Assembly (NCBI RefSeq): GCF_013201705.1
Contig: NZ_CP053837.1
Coordinates: forward strand, 1,612,001-1,676,000
Length of the DNA stretch: 64,000 nt
Source: Aliarcobacter faecis
Lineage (GTDB): Bacteria; Campylobacterota; Campylobacteria; Campylobacterales; Arcobacteraceae
Reading direction: 5' to 3'
Shown here piece by piece: positions 28,188 to 39,314 of the stretch; position 1 is the first letter of the stretch, and each line of letters begins with the position of its first letter. The position numbers were made by a program, and so were the translations under genes. The notes under the pieces are model-generated. The model was not told where the DNA came from and made no database searches. It saw only the letters and a program-made list of their open reading frames with translations.

Positions 28188-29109
28188 TTAAAACCTCTAA
28201 TGTTTCATTTAAAGTTTTCATATCAGATACATTTAAAGTTGGTTTATCTGTAATTTTTTTGTTTAAACCTTTTAAAACAGCCCCTTGTCCAAACTCAATA
28301 AAATAATCAATTTCATTAGCAAATGCTTTAATTGATTGTTTATATTTTACAGGACAAATTAATTGTGATGAAAGAAGATCAACAGCTTCATCTTTTGTTG
28401 AATAAATATTTGCACTTACATTAGAAACAACATTTAAAAACTCATCATTTAAAAACTCAATTAAATATGGTTTTAAATTTTCAACTGCACTTTCAAGTAA
28501 TTCACAATGTGAAGCTACACTCATATCTAAAACTAAAGCTCTTTTAGCTCCTGCACTTTTAAAAGTATCAACTAAAGATTCTAAATCGGCTTTTAATCCT
28601 GCAAGAACAAGTTGTCCATCCATATTATAATTTGCAGCCCAAACTTTTAGACCTTTTTCTCTCTCTTGCTCACAAATAGTTTCAACTTTTTCATCATCTA
28701 TTCCAACTAGTGCCATCATTCCAGCTCCTGCTCCACTACAAGCTTCTGCCATAAAAGTTCCTCTTTTATTTACAAGTTCAATAGCATCTAAATAATCTAT
28801 AGCACCTGCTGCAACTAATGCTGAAAATTCTCCTAAAGAGTGTCCCATTACAAACTCTGGTTGAATATCTATCTTCTCTTTAAAAACTGCTAAAGCTATA
28901 CAGCTTACCAATAAAATAGCTGGTTGTGTAAATTCTGTTTTTCCTAAATTATCGTTCTCTTCAAATAAAAGCTTTTCAAAATCTATATTTAATCTTTCAC
29001 TTGCATTTTTTACCATCTCTTTTGCAATATCACTATTCTCAAAAAAATCTCTTCCCATACCAATAGCTTGGCTTCCTTGACCAGGAAAAATAAAAGCAAC
29101 TTTTTTCAT
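28180..29109 (-). CDS. fabD: malonyl-CoA:ACP transacylase
   Basis: 309 aa. FPGQGSQAIGMG, the nucleophile GHSLGEFSAL, the active-site His in SVASHCELL and the acyl-binding Arg region KRGTFM are visible. It loads malonate on acyl carrier protein for fatty acid synthesis. Coupled to mtnN. Confidence 0.96.
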   Translation of the reverse strand: MKKVAFIFPGQGSQAIGMGRDFFENSDIAKEMVKNASERLNIDFEKLLFEENDNLGKTEFTQPAILLVSCIALAVFKEKIDIQPEFVMGHSLGEFSALVAAGAIDYLDAIELVNKRGTFMAEACSGAGAGMMALVGIDDEKVETICEQEREKGLKVWAANYNMDGQLVLAGLKADLESLVDTFKSAGAKRALVLDMSVASHCELLESAVENLKPYLIEFLNDEFLNVVSNVSANIYSTKDEAVDLLSSQLICPVKYKQSIKAFANEIDYFIEFGQGAVLKGLNKKITDKPTLNVSDMKTLNETLEVLND

Positions 29110-29135
29110 AATGTAACCTCTTTATTTAAAATTAA

Positions 29136-29167
29136 ATTGCCCAAATGTATCACTACACTCGGGCAAT
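29136..29167 (-). terminator. hairpin between slyD and fabD
   Basis: ATTGCCC pairs with GGGCAAT, with an inner TGTA/TACA helix and an asymmetric internal loop. On the minus strand it is followed by TTAATTTT. It may partly terminate transcription coming from the tol/slyD side. Confidence 0.5.
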
Positions 29168-29198
29168 ATTTATAGTTCTTAATATTAGTAAAATTTAA

Positions 29199-29840
29199 TT
29201 AATGGCAACCACATCCACCGTGTCCACCACCAGTTCCGCATCCACCACCATGTGAATGCCCATGGTCATGATCGTGGTCGTCATCTTCACCTGCACATCC
29301 ACAACCTCCACCAGTTCCACATCCACCACCGTGAGAGTGACTATGTCCACCACCTCCACAACATCCACCACCCATAGCAGCAAATCCACCTACAACACCT
29401 GTTTGAACCTCTTCATCAGTCGCATCTCTTAAACTTAAAATTGATACTGTAAACATTAAAGTTCTTCCAGCCATTGGATGATTGTAATCAATTGTTACTT
29501 CTTTATCATCAAAAGATTTTACTACAACTTGAATAGTCTCTCCATGCTCACCTGAACCATATAAAGACATACCCTCAACTAATTCAATACCTGCAAATTG
29601 CTCTTTTGGTAAAGTTTGAACTGCTTCATTATTGTACTCACCATATCCATCTTTTGGTTCAACTAAAACATCAGCCTCTTCATTTGCAGACATTTTAACT
29701 AATTTATCTTCAAGACCTTGAATAATTTGACCTTTTCCAGAAACAAACTCTAAAGGAGCTTGTCCTACGTTTGTATCTAATTGTTCACCAGTTTTTGCAT
29801 CTTTTAGTGTATATTCTATCCCTATTACTTTGTTTGACAT
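29199..29840 (-). CDS. slyD: FKBP-type peptidyl-prolyl isomerase SlyD with metal-binding tail
   Basis: 213 aa. An FKBP core with inserted IF chaperone flap (VIGIEYTLKDAKTGEQLD, GKGQIIQGLEDKL, DYNHPMAGRTLMF) occupies residues 1-150. The tail from about 155 is almost only Gly, His, Cys and Asp, with CC and repeated GGGCGTGGG units. SlyD folds proteins and hands nickel to hydrogenase and urease maturation; this Cys/His tail should bind several Ni, Zn or Cu ions. It lies 23 nt after the cpoB stop. Confidence 0.95.
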   Translation of the reverse strand: MSNKVIGIEYTLKDAKTGEQLDTNVGQAPLEFVSGKGQIIQGLEDKLVKMSANEEADVLVEPKDGYGEYNNEAVQTLPKEQFAGIELVEGMSLYGSGEHGETIQVVVKSFDDKEVTIDYNHPMAGRTLMFTVSILSLRDATDEEVQTGVVGGFAAMGGGCCGGGGHSHSHGGGCGTGGGCGCAGEDDDHDHDHGHSHGGGCGTGGGHGGCGCH

Positions 29841-29863
29841 TTTAATTCCTTAGTTTATAAAAT

Positions 29864-30841
29864 TTATTTTATTTTAGATAATCTATTCTTTGCTTCTTTC
29901 GCTTCAGAACTATTAGGATAAAGGTCTATCAAAGTACCATAAAAGTTTTTTGCATTTTCTTTATCTTTTATACTCTCAAATGAAATAGCACTGTGCAATA
30001 ATAGTGTTGGCATATAAGCTGCCTTGTCATTCAACATAGCAGATTTTTTAAAATGATTTATTGCAACATCATATTTTTTTCTTATATACCACATTTCAGC
30101 CAAATAGAAATTATTTTCAGCTGGTTTATAATTTATATCAACAAGCTTTTGATATTTTGGAATTGCTACATTAAAATTTTTTGCATCATAATCTTTTTTT
30201 GCTTCAACCATGAATTTTGCTTTTTCTTCAGCAGTTTTTGGCTCTATGATATTTTGAGAAGCTATCTCAACTTCTAAACTTGAATCTTTTTTATCACTAG
30301 TTTTTGTTGGAGTTACTGATTGCGTCTTAACGCCTAATGACTTTTTTAGAGCTTCAAACTCCTCTCTTGTAATAAATTGCTTCATATTTTTTTCTAATTC
30401 ATTAGAAGAAACATACTCTGAATTAATTTTATTTACAAGTGTTGTAAGTTTGCTAACAGAAGCTTTTAAATTATTGATTGTTGTAGTTAAATCTGCATCT
30501 GCAGATTGATTTGAAGCAGTATTTGAAGAATCCATATCTAAAGATGAAGAGTTTACTCTGCTTATTAAATCATCAACTTTTTTACTTGTTGCATTTAATC
30601 TTTTAGAATCACCCTCAGATGTAGACTCTAAACCCTCTAATCTATTATTAATACTATCAATTAAACTTTTTAAATCACCAACTTTTGTAGACAATTCACT
30701 AATATTTGATTGATTTTTCATAATATGCTTCTCAGTTGAACTAAGACCATAAGATGAATTGCTAGAATTTCCGTAAACTGAAACTTCTTCAGCTACGGAA
30801 ATAGAAGATACTACTAATAAAGATAGAAAGTATTTAGTCAT
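29864..30841 (-). CDS. cpoB: Tol-Pal accessory protein CpoB/YbgF
   Basis: 325 aa, signal peptide (cut near VAEE), long coiled coil (about 35-175, with an NLKASVSKLTTLVNKI-like heptad), then TPR repeats in the last 130 residues (KKDYDAKNFNVAIPKYQKL and onward). CpoB couples the Tol machine to peptidoglycan synthesis during constriction. Next to pal, as in most Gram-negatives. Confidence 0.9.
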   Translation of the reverse strand: MTKYFLSLLVVSSISVAEEVSVYGNSSNSSYGLSSTEKHIMKNQSNISELSTKVGDLKSLIDSINNRLEGLESTSEGDSKRLNATSKKVDDLISRVNSSSLDMDSSNTASNQSADADLTTTINNLKASVSKLTTLVNKINSEYVSSNELEKNMKQFITREEFEALKKSLGVKTQSVTPTKTSDKKDSSLEVEIASQNIIEPKTAEEKAKFMVEAKKDYDAKNFNVAIPKYQKLVDINYKPAENNFYLAEMWYIRKKYDVAINHFKKSAMLNDKAAYMPTLLLHSAISFESIKDKENAKNFYGTLIDLYPNSSEAKEAKNRLSKIK

Positions 30842-30844
30842 AAA

Positions 30845-31387
30845 TTATTTGCTTAACTCGTGCTCAACTCTTCTGTTTTTTGCCCAGCAATCTTTTGTTT
30901 TTTCAGTACAAACTGGATTACTTTCACCTAAAGAGATTAAAGAGATATTAGCAGAAACACCATTTGATACTAAAACATCTTTAACAGCATTTGCTCTTTT
31001 TAAACCTAAAGCATAGTTATACTCGTCACTTCCCCACTCATCTGTGTTACCGAATACTTTTACAGTAGTATCAGCTTTTAATGGAGATAATTTAGAAGCA
31101 TTATTTGTTGCTTTTTCTTTATTATCAGCAGTTAAGTTATATTTGTCAAATCCAAAATAGATATGCTCAATTAAAACTTTTTGACCATTAATCATATAAT
31201 AATTACCATTTCCAGCTTTTTCTAAAGCTGAAAAGCTTCCATCTTCAATACCTGATCTATCAGATACACCAGAGTTATCTGTTGCTACAACAGAGTTATC
31301 AGTTTCTAACTCAGCATTTTTTTCACTACAACCTGTAGTAAATAATAAAGCTGAAACTAAAACAGAGTAAAGACCTAATTTTTTCAT
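30845..31387 (-). CDS. pal: peptidoglycan-associated lipoprotein Pal
   Basis: 180 aa with lipobox TTGC (Cys20), a flexible linker and an OmpA-like domain (FGFDKYNLTADNKE, VFGNTDEWGSDEYNYALGLKRANAV, NRRVEHELSK) that binds diaminopimelate in peptidoglycan. Outer membrane partner of TolB. 3 nt from cpoB. A terminator-like hairpin separates it from tolB. Confidence 0.96.
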   Translation of the reverse strand: MKKLGLYSVLVSALLFTTGCSEKNAELETDNSVVATDNSGVSDRSGIEDGSFSALEKAGNGNYYMINGQKVLIEHIYFGFDKYNLTADNKEKATNNASKLSPLKADTTVKVFGNTDEWGSDEYNYALGLKRANAVKDVLVSNGVSANISLISLGESNPVCTEKTKDCWAKNRRVEHELSK

Positions 31388-31517
31388 ATTTTATCCTTGA
31401 AAGTTAATATTTGTGAAATATTATTAAATTAAACCTTAATTATTGTTTATATTTTTTTATTTTTTAATGATTTTTATATTAATTTAGAACGGATTTATAG
31501 AAGTTTACAGAAAAAGT

Positions 31518-31549
31518 AGATTAAAGACTAAAAAATTAGCCTTTAATCT
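31518..31549 (-). terminator. terminator after tolB
   Basis: On the minus strand AGATTAAAGGCTAA pairs with TTAGTCTTTAATCT (one G-U pair), followed by ACTTTTTC. It lies 6 nt after the tolB stop and suggests that pal, cpoB and slyD also have their own promoter in the 130 nt before pal. Confidence 0.7.
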
Positions 31550-31555
31550 TATTAT

Positions 31556-32830
31556 TTACCAATCTATAGATTGAATTCTTTCCCCTTTTAAAGGGAATAA
31601 GAATGATTTATTAAACTCTAGTCTAATAATTCCTAAAGAGCTAACACCTGCATAATTTTTAATAAATAAAAGTGTCTCTCCATCTGGAGAAAATTTTGGA
31701 AATTGATTTACTCCACTACTTGTAAGTCTAGTCATATTATCAGTTTTACTATTAATTAAATATAGATTAAAACTTTTCCCACCTAACTCATTATCTGAAT
31801 CTTTACTAGAGAAAACTATATTATTTTTATTTGAAGTAACTGATGAGTTATTATTACTATGGTAAACCATTCTTTCAACTGCTGTCGAACCAATAGATTG
31901 AGAAAAAATATTAGGATTCCCTAATCTATCTGAAACAAAAACAATTTTTGAATCATTTTCTACAAATTGTCCTCCAACATCAATTCCACTATATTTTGTA
32001 ATTTGAGTTTTACTCTTACTTTTCGTATTATATAAGAAAATATCTGGTTGTCCTGTTGGAGAAGCTGTTACAAGAATTTTACTTCCATCAGCATTTACAT
32101 CTGAACAAGCAAGCATTCCATCTGAATCCATAATAATATCTTTACTTCTATTATAAATATTTAACTTAACCAAAGTTGGTTTTTTATAGTTATAAGATGT
32201 ATAATAGATACTTTTTTGTTCCTTATCTGCCCATTTAGGAAAGATATTCAATCCACCAGATACAACAGTTTGCTTATATGTTAAAGTATAATCACCTATC
32301 ATAATATCAGCATTTCCAGCATTTTTATAAACTGCAAAAACTACAAATTTTTCCATCCATGCAATACTTGGTGCTTTGAAAAAATCATTTATAGAAATTG
32401 CTGCTTTATGTGCTAAAAATACAGACCTATCTAATTGTGAAGTTGTAAAGTTTTTTTCTAAAACTAAAGCTCTTTGATTCACATCGAAAAGTTTTACTTT
32501 TAAAGTATAACCACCATTAGATTCTCTTAGAGAAGCTAAATTTACGAATATTGATACTCCTTGATTTGATAATGCAAGTAAATCTGGAGTACTATCATAA
32601 GAAGATTGTGGAAGAGTAACATTTGCTAAATCAAAGTGCCCACTTACATTTAAATCATCTTCTAAACTTTTTTTCAATCTACTTAAAGTGAAATCACTAC
32701 TTGAATCACTAGCCATTGCTATTGCAATTTTTGGAATTGAATTTGCCTTCTTAACAATATCAATGTGTCCATCAACATTAGCAAAAATAGAGCTAAACAT
32801 TAATGATATAAATAAAACTATTTTAAACAT
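31556..32830 (-). CDS. tolB: Tol-Pal translocation protein TolB
   Basis: 424 aa, signal peptide, N-terminal alpha/beta domain and C-terminal beta-propeller with WD40-like TolB repeats (SDRLGNPNIF, NQFPKFSPDGETLLFI). Periplasmic partner of Pal and TolA. Its start is 6 nt from tolA. Confidence 0.95.
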   Translation of the reverse strand: MFKIVLFISLMFSSIFANVDGHIDIVKKANSIPKIAIAMASDSSSDFTLSRLKKSLEDDLNVSGHFDLANVTLPQSSYDSTPDLLALSNQGVSIFVNLASLRESNGGYTLKVKLFDVNQRALVLEKNFTTSQLDRSVFLAHKAAISINDFFKAPSIAWMEKFVVFAVYKNAGNADIMIGDYTLTYKQTVVSGGLNIFPKWADKEQKSIYYTSYNYKKPTLVKLNIYNRSKDIIMDSDGMLACSDVNADGSKILVTASPTGQPDIFLYNTKSKSKTQITKYSGIDVGGQFVENDSKIVFVSDRLGNPNIFSQSIGSTAVERMVYHSNNNSSVTSNKNNIVFSSKDSDNELGGKSFNLYLINSKTDNMTRLTSSGVNQFPKFSPDGETLLFIKNYAGVSSLGIIRLEFNKSFLFPLKGERIQSIDW

Positions 32831-32836
32831 AATTTC

Positions 32837-33568
32837 CTACCCTTCAAATTTAAAATCAACTGTATATTTTACCCCTTGACCATTAGGTGGTACTGGATAA
32901 GCAATATCTTTTTGTTCATCAAGATATAATCTTATTGCTGTATTATAAGGTTCACTACTTGATTTTTTAACAAATTTATAATCAAAGTTACCATTTGCTG
33001 AAATTGAAACCATTACAGTTATAACTAAACTTCTATCTTCACTGATAGGTGCTTTTGAATATAGCATTTCATATATTTTGCTACCATAATCATCATTTTT
33101 ATCACCTTTTGATGAACTTTTAGTTTTTGTATTAGTTGCAGTTTTTTCATCTTCAAGCAACTTATCTATTTTAACATTATTTGACTTTTTCTCTTTTTCA
33201 AATTTAGATTTAAATCGTTTTGGGTCAATAGATTTTTCAACATTATTAACCTCTTCTTTAACAACTTTATTCGATGTCTCTTTAACATTTGCAAAAAGAG
33301 ATTTTAAATCAGGTCTTTTCTCATTTGAGTTTGATGTTGCTTTTTCAACTGGTTGTTTTTCTTCTACAATTTTTTCAACTTTTTTCTCAACCATCTTTTT
33401 TTCAGCTATCTCTTCAATCATATCAAGTTCAATAGCTGTAGTAGTTGGTGTAATATTTATTGCTTGATTTATTGGTGAATATATATATAAAAGTACCAAA
33501 AAACAGAAAGAAAAATATATAGAAAAAGCAACAATACCTGAAATTAGAAATGAAGAACTATTTCGCAT
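32837..33568 (-). CDS. tolA: TolA/TonB-type energy-transducing protein
   Basis: 243 aa: N-terminal helix (about 9-30), a Lys/Glu-rich helical middle (EEIAEKKMVEKKVEKIVEE) and a C-terminal TonB/TolA box-like domain (MVSISANGNFDYKFVKKSS...). Shorter than enterobacterial TolA. Position between tolR and tolB fixes the role as TolA. Confidence 0.88.
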   Translation of the reverse strand: MRNSSSFLISGIVAFSIYFSFCFLVLLYIYSPINQAINITPTTTAIELDMIEEIAEKKMVEKKVEKIVEEKQPVEKATSNSNEKRPDLKSLFANVKETSNKVVKEEVNNVEKSIDPKRFKSKFEKEKKSNNVKIDKLLEDEKTATNTKTKSSSKGDKNDDYGSKIYEMLYSKAPISEDRSLVITVMVSISANGNFDYKFVKKSSSEPYNTAIRLYLDEQKDIAYPVPPNGQGVKYTVDFKFEG

Positions 33569-33570
33569 CT

Positions 33571-33960
33571 TTACCCATCTGTAACCAAAGCAACTTTAAA
33601 AAAACCTGCCTCTTTTACTGATTTTAAAACAAACACTATATCATCATATTTCAAATCTTTATCAGCTCTTATATAAATTGGTGTATTTTGATCTTTACCT
33701 TTTGAAAACAGTAAAAAATTATCTGCAAAATTTGATATTTCAACTTTATTTTTATTTAGTGTAACTACTCTATCTTTTGTAATAATAATATCTATTTTAG
33801 CAACATCTTGTGCTTGTTGTGATTTACTTCCTGTTGGAAGATTTAATGTTTCTTCAAACTCAATAACGGGAGCTGTAACCATTAAAATCGCTAGAAGAAC
33901 TAGCATAATATCAACTAAAGGAGTAATATTTAAATCTGGTTTTTGATTAATATCATACAC
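33571..33960 (-). CDS. tolR: ExbD/TolR proton channel subunit
   Basis: 129 aa with one N-terminal helix containing the channel Asp (LNITPLVDIMLVLLAILMV) and a periplasmic domain ending in ALVTDG. Forms the proton-driven motor with TolQ. 2 nt from tolA and 5 nt from tolQ. Confidence 0.95.
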   Translation of the reverse strand: MYDINQKPDLNITPLVDIMLVLLAILMVTAPVIEFEETLNLPTGSKSQQAQDVAKIDIIITKDRVVTLNKNKVEISNFADNFLLFSKGKDQNTPIYIRADKDLKYDDIVFVLKSVKEAGFFKVALVTDG

Positions 33961-33965
33961 TTTTT

Positions 33966-34529
33966 TTACCCTTTAGCTGCTATTATAATTTCTGATTGAG
34001 CTTTTAAGAAAATATTTAATTCATAAATTTTTCTTGATAATATTTGATGGAATGTATAAGCAAATATTGCCACTAAAATACCTGCTGCTGTAGCTACTAA
34101 TGCTTCACTAATTGCTGGAGCAATAATAGAAAATGCCACTTTTGATTGATTTGCAAATTTTGCAAATGACTCCAAAATTCCTACAACTGTACCAAATAAT
34201 CCGATAAATGGAGAAGTTGAAGATATAATCGCTAGCCATGATATACCAACACTTGCATCTTTTATTATATTTATTTCACAAGCATGTAATAACTCTTTAG
34301 AAGTTGAGTTATTTGAGCATTTATTTAGTGCAGATAATGGTGAGAATATTGTATCTCTTGATGTTAAAGATTCTAAAGATTTTTTTTCATTATTTATTAA
34401 TGCATTTATTGCACTATTTCTATAAAGAAAAATCCAGAAAGTAACTATTAGATAAATTGACAATAGCGCTAGAACTATATAAGTTATAGCGCTACTATTT
34501 GCCAAATAATTTAGTAATGTAGTTATCAT
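33966..34529 (-). CDS. tolQ: ExbB/TolQ motor subunit
   Basis: 187 aa, three helices. The family core SPFIGLFGTVVGILESF and the following APAISEALVATAAGILVAI are intact. It begins 6 nt after the atpC stop with hardly any own ribosome binding site, so it is probably translated by coupling to the ATP synthase message. Confidence 0.95.
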   Translation of the reverse strand: MITTLLNYLANSSAITYIVLALLSIYLIVTFWIFLYRNSAINALINNEKKSLESLTSRDTIFSPLSALNKCSNNSTSKELLHACEINIIKDASVGISWLAIISSTSPFIGLFGTVVGILESFAKFANQSKVAFSIIAPAISEALVATAAGILVAIFAYTFHQILSRKIYELNIFLKAQSEIIIAAKG

Positions 34530-34535
34530 GTGCTT

Positions 34536-34913
34536 TTATGCAAATGAGTTGATTTTTGCTTCAACTGCTGCCACAGAAATATTAGAATCTTTTACAGAAT
34601 TTACTAACTCTTTTGCAGCTTCAATATTCTTAGCTATTTCTGAATCTTTTCCAGAAGTTAATGCTATAGCTCCATCTGCTAAAACATCAACTGTTTTTTC
34701 ATCTACTTTAACATGTCCCCAGTTAATAGCAACTGCTTCAGTAGAATTCTCTTTTTCAATAATAATAACACCAACTGTTAAAGTCGATACTAATGATGAG
34801 TGTCCAGGTAGAACACCAAACTCTCCCTCTTTTCCAGGAAGAGTTACTGTTTTTACATCACCATTAAATATCGTACCATTTGGTGTAACTATTGATAATT
34901 TAATTGTATCCAT
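34536..34913 (-). CDS. atpC: ATP synthase epsilon subunit
   Basis: 125 aa: N-terminal beta-sandwich (IVTPNGTIFNGDVKTVTLPGKEGEFGVLPGHSSL) and a short helical C-terminus. Last gene of the F1 cluster, directly followed by tolQ. Confidence 0.96.
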   Translation of the reverse strand: MDTIKLSIVTPNGTIFNGDVKTVTLPGKEGEFGVLPGHSSLVSTLTVGVIIIEKENSTEAVAINWGHVKVDEKTVDVLADGAIALTSGKDSEIAKNIEAAKELVNSVKDSNISVAAVEAKINSFA

Positions 34914-34933
34914 ATTAAGCCTTAATTGGTCTA

Positions 34934-36349
<1,416 letters not shown>

Positions 36350-37234
36350 TTATTTTAATGCTTCAACACCACTGATAATCTCTATCAGCTCTGTTGTAAT
36401 TGCAGCTTGTCTTGCTTTGTTGTATTCAACTGTTAAACTATCAACTTTCTCTTTTGCATTTTTTGTAGCAGCTTCCATAGCTTGCATTCTAGCACTATGT
36501 TCAGCAGCAAGAGAGTCTATTAATGCATAATACATATTAAAATCGATATATTTATCAGTTAATTCTCTTAAAACTTCATCATCGTCATCTGGTTCAATAT
36601 TTAACATTGAAGAAGATTCACTAATTTCAACTTTTTCCAAACTAACTGGTAAAAGTTCTCTTATTTTAATCTCTTGTGTTAACATATTTAAAAAACCATT
36701 ATAAACAACAATAACTTTATCAGTAAGTTCATTTTTAAAATCTTCAACTGCACTATGAATAAAACTAGAAGCTCTTTCATAATCAGGTGCTGATGATAAA
36801 TCACTTACTCTTTGCTCCAAAGTTTTACCTTGGAAACTAAAGAAATCAACACCTTTTCTTCCAGCAGCTCTAAGTCTAACCTTAGTACCTTTTGATTCAT
36901 AATCAGCAATTAGCTTACTAACTGTTTTAATTGTTGACATATTAAAACCACCGCAAAGTCCTTTATCAGCAGTAACAAAAACAATATCAACTGTTTTTGG
37001 TTTATCATTTTGTACAAATGCTCTACCAATATTTCCTTCGTCTTGAACTTTGCTAACTCTAGCAGCAATATCAGAAAGGACTTCATTTATCTTAATTGCA
37101 TAACTTCTAGCTTGTTCAGACAATTGTCTTGTACGAGTTAGTTTTGCAGAAGATACAAGCTTCATAGCTTTTGTAGTTTTCTGAGTATTCTTAACACTAC
37201 CTATTTTTAATTTTATCTCTTTTAAGTTAGCCAT
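36350..37234 (-). CDS. atpG: ATP synthase gamma subunit
   Basis: 294-aa rotor shaft. Typical N-terminus LKEIKLKIGSVKNTQKTTKAM and C-terminus TVEYNKARQAAITTELIEIISG. 10 nt from atpA. Confidence 0.97.
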   Translation of the reverse strand: MANLKEIKLKIGSVKNTQKTTKAMKLVSSAKLTRTRQLSEQARSYAIKINEVLSDIAARVSKVQDEGNIGRAFVQNDKPKTVDIVFVTADKGLCGGFNMSTIKTVSKLIADYESKGTKVRLRAAGRKGVDFFSFQGKTLEQRVSDLSSAPDYERASSFIHSAVEDFKNELTDKVIVVYNGFLNMLTQEIKIRELLPVSLEKVEISESSSMLNIEPDDDDEVLRELTDKYIDFNMYYALIDSLAAEHSARMQAMEAATKNAKEKVDSLTVEYNKARQAAITTELIEIISGVEALK

Positions 37235-37244
37235 TTGCTAATCC

Positions 37245-38762
37245 TTATTTTGCATTAAATACAGTTTTAAACTCTTCTAATGCAGCTTTTAGTGAAGCTT
37301 CTGTATTGTCATCAATTTTTTGACTTGATTTAATTGCATCTAAAATATTTGAGTATTTTTGCTCAATAAATGCATGTAACTCATTTTCAAATCTTACAAC
37401 ATCTTTAACCGCAATATCATTTAAGTACCCTTTAGTACCTGCATAAATAATTACAATTTGTTTTTCAATAACAAGTGGTTTATTAACACCCTGTTTTAAA
37501 ACTTCAACCATTCTTTGACCAAGTTCAAGCTCTCTTCTTGTAGCTTCATCAAGATCTGAAGCAAATTGAGCAAATGCCTCTAACTCTCTATATTGAGCAA
37601 GTGAAAGTTTTAATGTTCCAGCAACTTGTTTTGTAGCTTTAATTTGAGCAGCTCCTCCAACTCTTGAAACTGATAAACCAACATTAATAGCAGGTCTAAT
37701 TCCTGAGTTAAAAAGGTTAGTTTCTAAGAATATTTGTCCATCTGTAATAGAAATTACGTTTGTTGGAATATAAGCAGCAACATCTCCTGCTTGAGTTTCA
37801 ATAATAGGTAATGCAGTCATAGAACCAGCACCTTTTTCATCACTCATTTTAGCAGCTCTTTCAAGTAATCTTGAATGTAGATAGAATACATCCCCTGGAT
37901 ATGCTTCTCTTCCTGGAGGTCTTCTTAAAATTAATGACATCTCTCTATATGCAACTGCATGTTTAGATAAATCATCATAAATAATTAATGCATGTTTACC
38001 ATTATCTCTAAAGTACTCACCCATTGTAACACCTGCATATGGTGCTAAGAATTGTAAAGTTGAAGAATCAGCAGCCGAAGCATTTACAACAATTGTATAA
38101 TCCATTGCCCCTGCTTCTTGTAGTGTTCTTACAACTGAAGCTACTGAAGATGATTTTTGACCAATTGCAACATAAATACAAACTACATTTTCACCTTTTT
38201 GGTTTAAGATTGTATCAATAGCAACTGTTGTTTTACCTGTTTGTCTATCTCCAATAATAAGCTCTCTTTGTCCTCTTCCAATTGGAACAAGTGCATCAAT
38301 AGCTTTAATACCTGTTTGTAATGGCTCATGAACAGATTTTCTTGACATAATTCCAGGAGCTTTCTCTTCAACATATCTAGTTTCAGTAGAATTAATAGCA
38401 CCTTTCCCATCAATTGGTTCACCTAAAGCATTTACAACTCTTCCAACTAAACCTTCTCCAACTGGAACTTCAAGAAGTTTCCCTAATCTTTTACAAGATG
38501 TACCTTCTCTTAATCCTTCTCCTTTTCCAAGAACAACGATACCAACAGAAGACTCTTCTAAGTTAGAAGCAAGACCTTTTTCACCATTTTCAAACTCTAC
38601 AAGCTCACCAGCCATAACATTTTTAAGACCATAAACTTGAGCAATACCATCAGCATAAGATACAATCTTACCTGTTTCATTTACATCTACATTTAATTCA
38701 AAGTTATCAATTCTTTCTTTTATAATTGAACTGATTTCATCTGCTTGAATTTTTGCACCCAT
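37245..38762 (-). CDS. atpA: ATP synthase alpha subunit
   Basis: 505-aa regulatory F1 subunit with P-loop GDRQTGKT and signature [17 protein letters not shown]. Normal length. Confidence 0.98.
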   Translation of the reverse strand: MGAKIQADEISSIIKERIDNFELNVDVNETGKIVSYADGIAQVYGLKNVMAGELVEFENGEKGLASNLEESSVGIVVLGKGEGLREGTSCKRLGKLLEVPVGEGLVGRVVNALGEPIDGKGAINSTETRYVEEKAPGIMSRKSVHEPLQTGIKAIDALVPIGRGQRELIIGDRQTGKTTVAIDTILNQKGENVVCIYVAIGQKSSSVASVVRTLQEAGAMDYTIVVNASAADSSTLQFLAPYAGVTMGEYFRDNGKHALIIYDDLSKHAVAYREMSLILRRPPGREAYPGDVFYLHSRLLERAAKMSDEKGAGSMTALPIIETQAGDVAAYIPTNVISITDGQIFLETNLFNSGIRPAINVGLSVSRVGGAAQIKATKQVAGTLKLSLAQYRELEAFAQFASDLDEATRRELELGQRMVEVLKQGVNKPLVIEKQIVIIYAGTKGYLNDIAVKDVVRFENELHAFIEQKYSNILDAIKSSQKIDDNTEASLKAALEEFKTVFNAK

Positions 38763-38783
38763 TCAATTTCTCCTTTATAAGTT

Positions 38784-39314
38784 CTAAACTGCTTTTAAAA
38801 TATGATCGATTAACTGAGTTTTTAATCTATCTTTAGAAAAAGATATCTCAACACCTAGCCCATCTATATCTACTTTAATTCCATCATAATCACCAACATT
38901 TTGTGATAATGATAATTTAACATCAAATTTTTTACTAAATTGTTGTTCTATTGAAGAAACAAAATCAGAAGATAATGCTTCATTTGTATATACAATACCA
39001 ATATAATTATTATTCATTTTTGCAATTTCAGTATTTAAATCCTTTGCAACAAATGGTAATATATCAAATCTTCTTTTTTCAGCTAGAAGATTAATAAAAT
39101 TTTTCAATGTATTATCAACATTATCTACTAATGAAACTATTAATTCAACTTTTTTACTATTATTTACATCAGCAGATGTAATAATTGAGTTAAATTTTTC
39201 ACTAGAAAATGCTGAAGCTATTTGGTTTAATTTACTACTAATAGCAGTAATCTCATCTTTACTTCTACCAGCAATTAAAGCTTTTACATATCGTTTTGCT
39301 ACTAAATCTTTCAT
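38784..39314 (-). CDS. atpH: ATP synthase delta subunit
   Basis: 176 aa, begins LVAKRYVKALI and ends with the beta-domain VDGLGVEISFSKDRLKTQL-like stretch typical of OSCP/delta. Starts on the last base of the preceding b subunit gene (1-nt overlap). Confidence 0.95.
   Translation of the reverse strand: MKDLVAKRYVKALIAGRSKDEITAISSKLNQIASAFSSEKFNSIITSADVNNSKKVELIVSLVDNVDNTLKNFINLLAEKRRFDILPFVAKDLNTEIAKMNNNYIGIVYTNEALSSDFVSSIEQQFSKKFDVKLSLSQNVGDYDGIKVDIDGLGVEISFSKDRLKTQLIDHILKAV

Noticed and set aside
29195-29389. Val/Asp-rich frame overlapping the slyD tail
   Set aside because: It is a shifted reading of the GGT/CAT-rich repeat encoding the Gly/His/Cys tail of SlyD.
30053-30277. Plus-strand open frame inside cpoB, and similar open frames inside lon, norB, tolA, atpA and ept-like genes
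   Set aside because: They are antisense or out-of-frame readings of well supported genes, with no ribosome binding site or protein-like composition.
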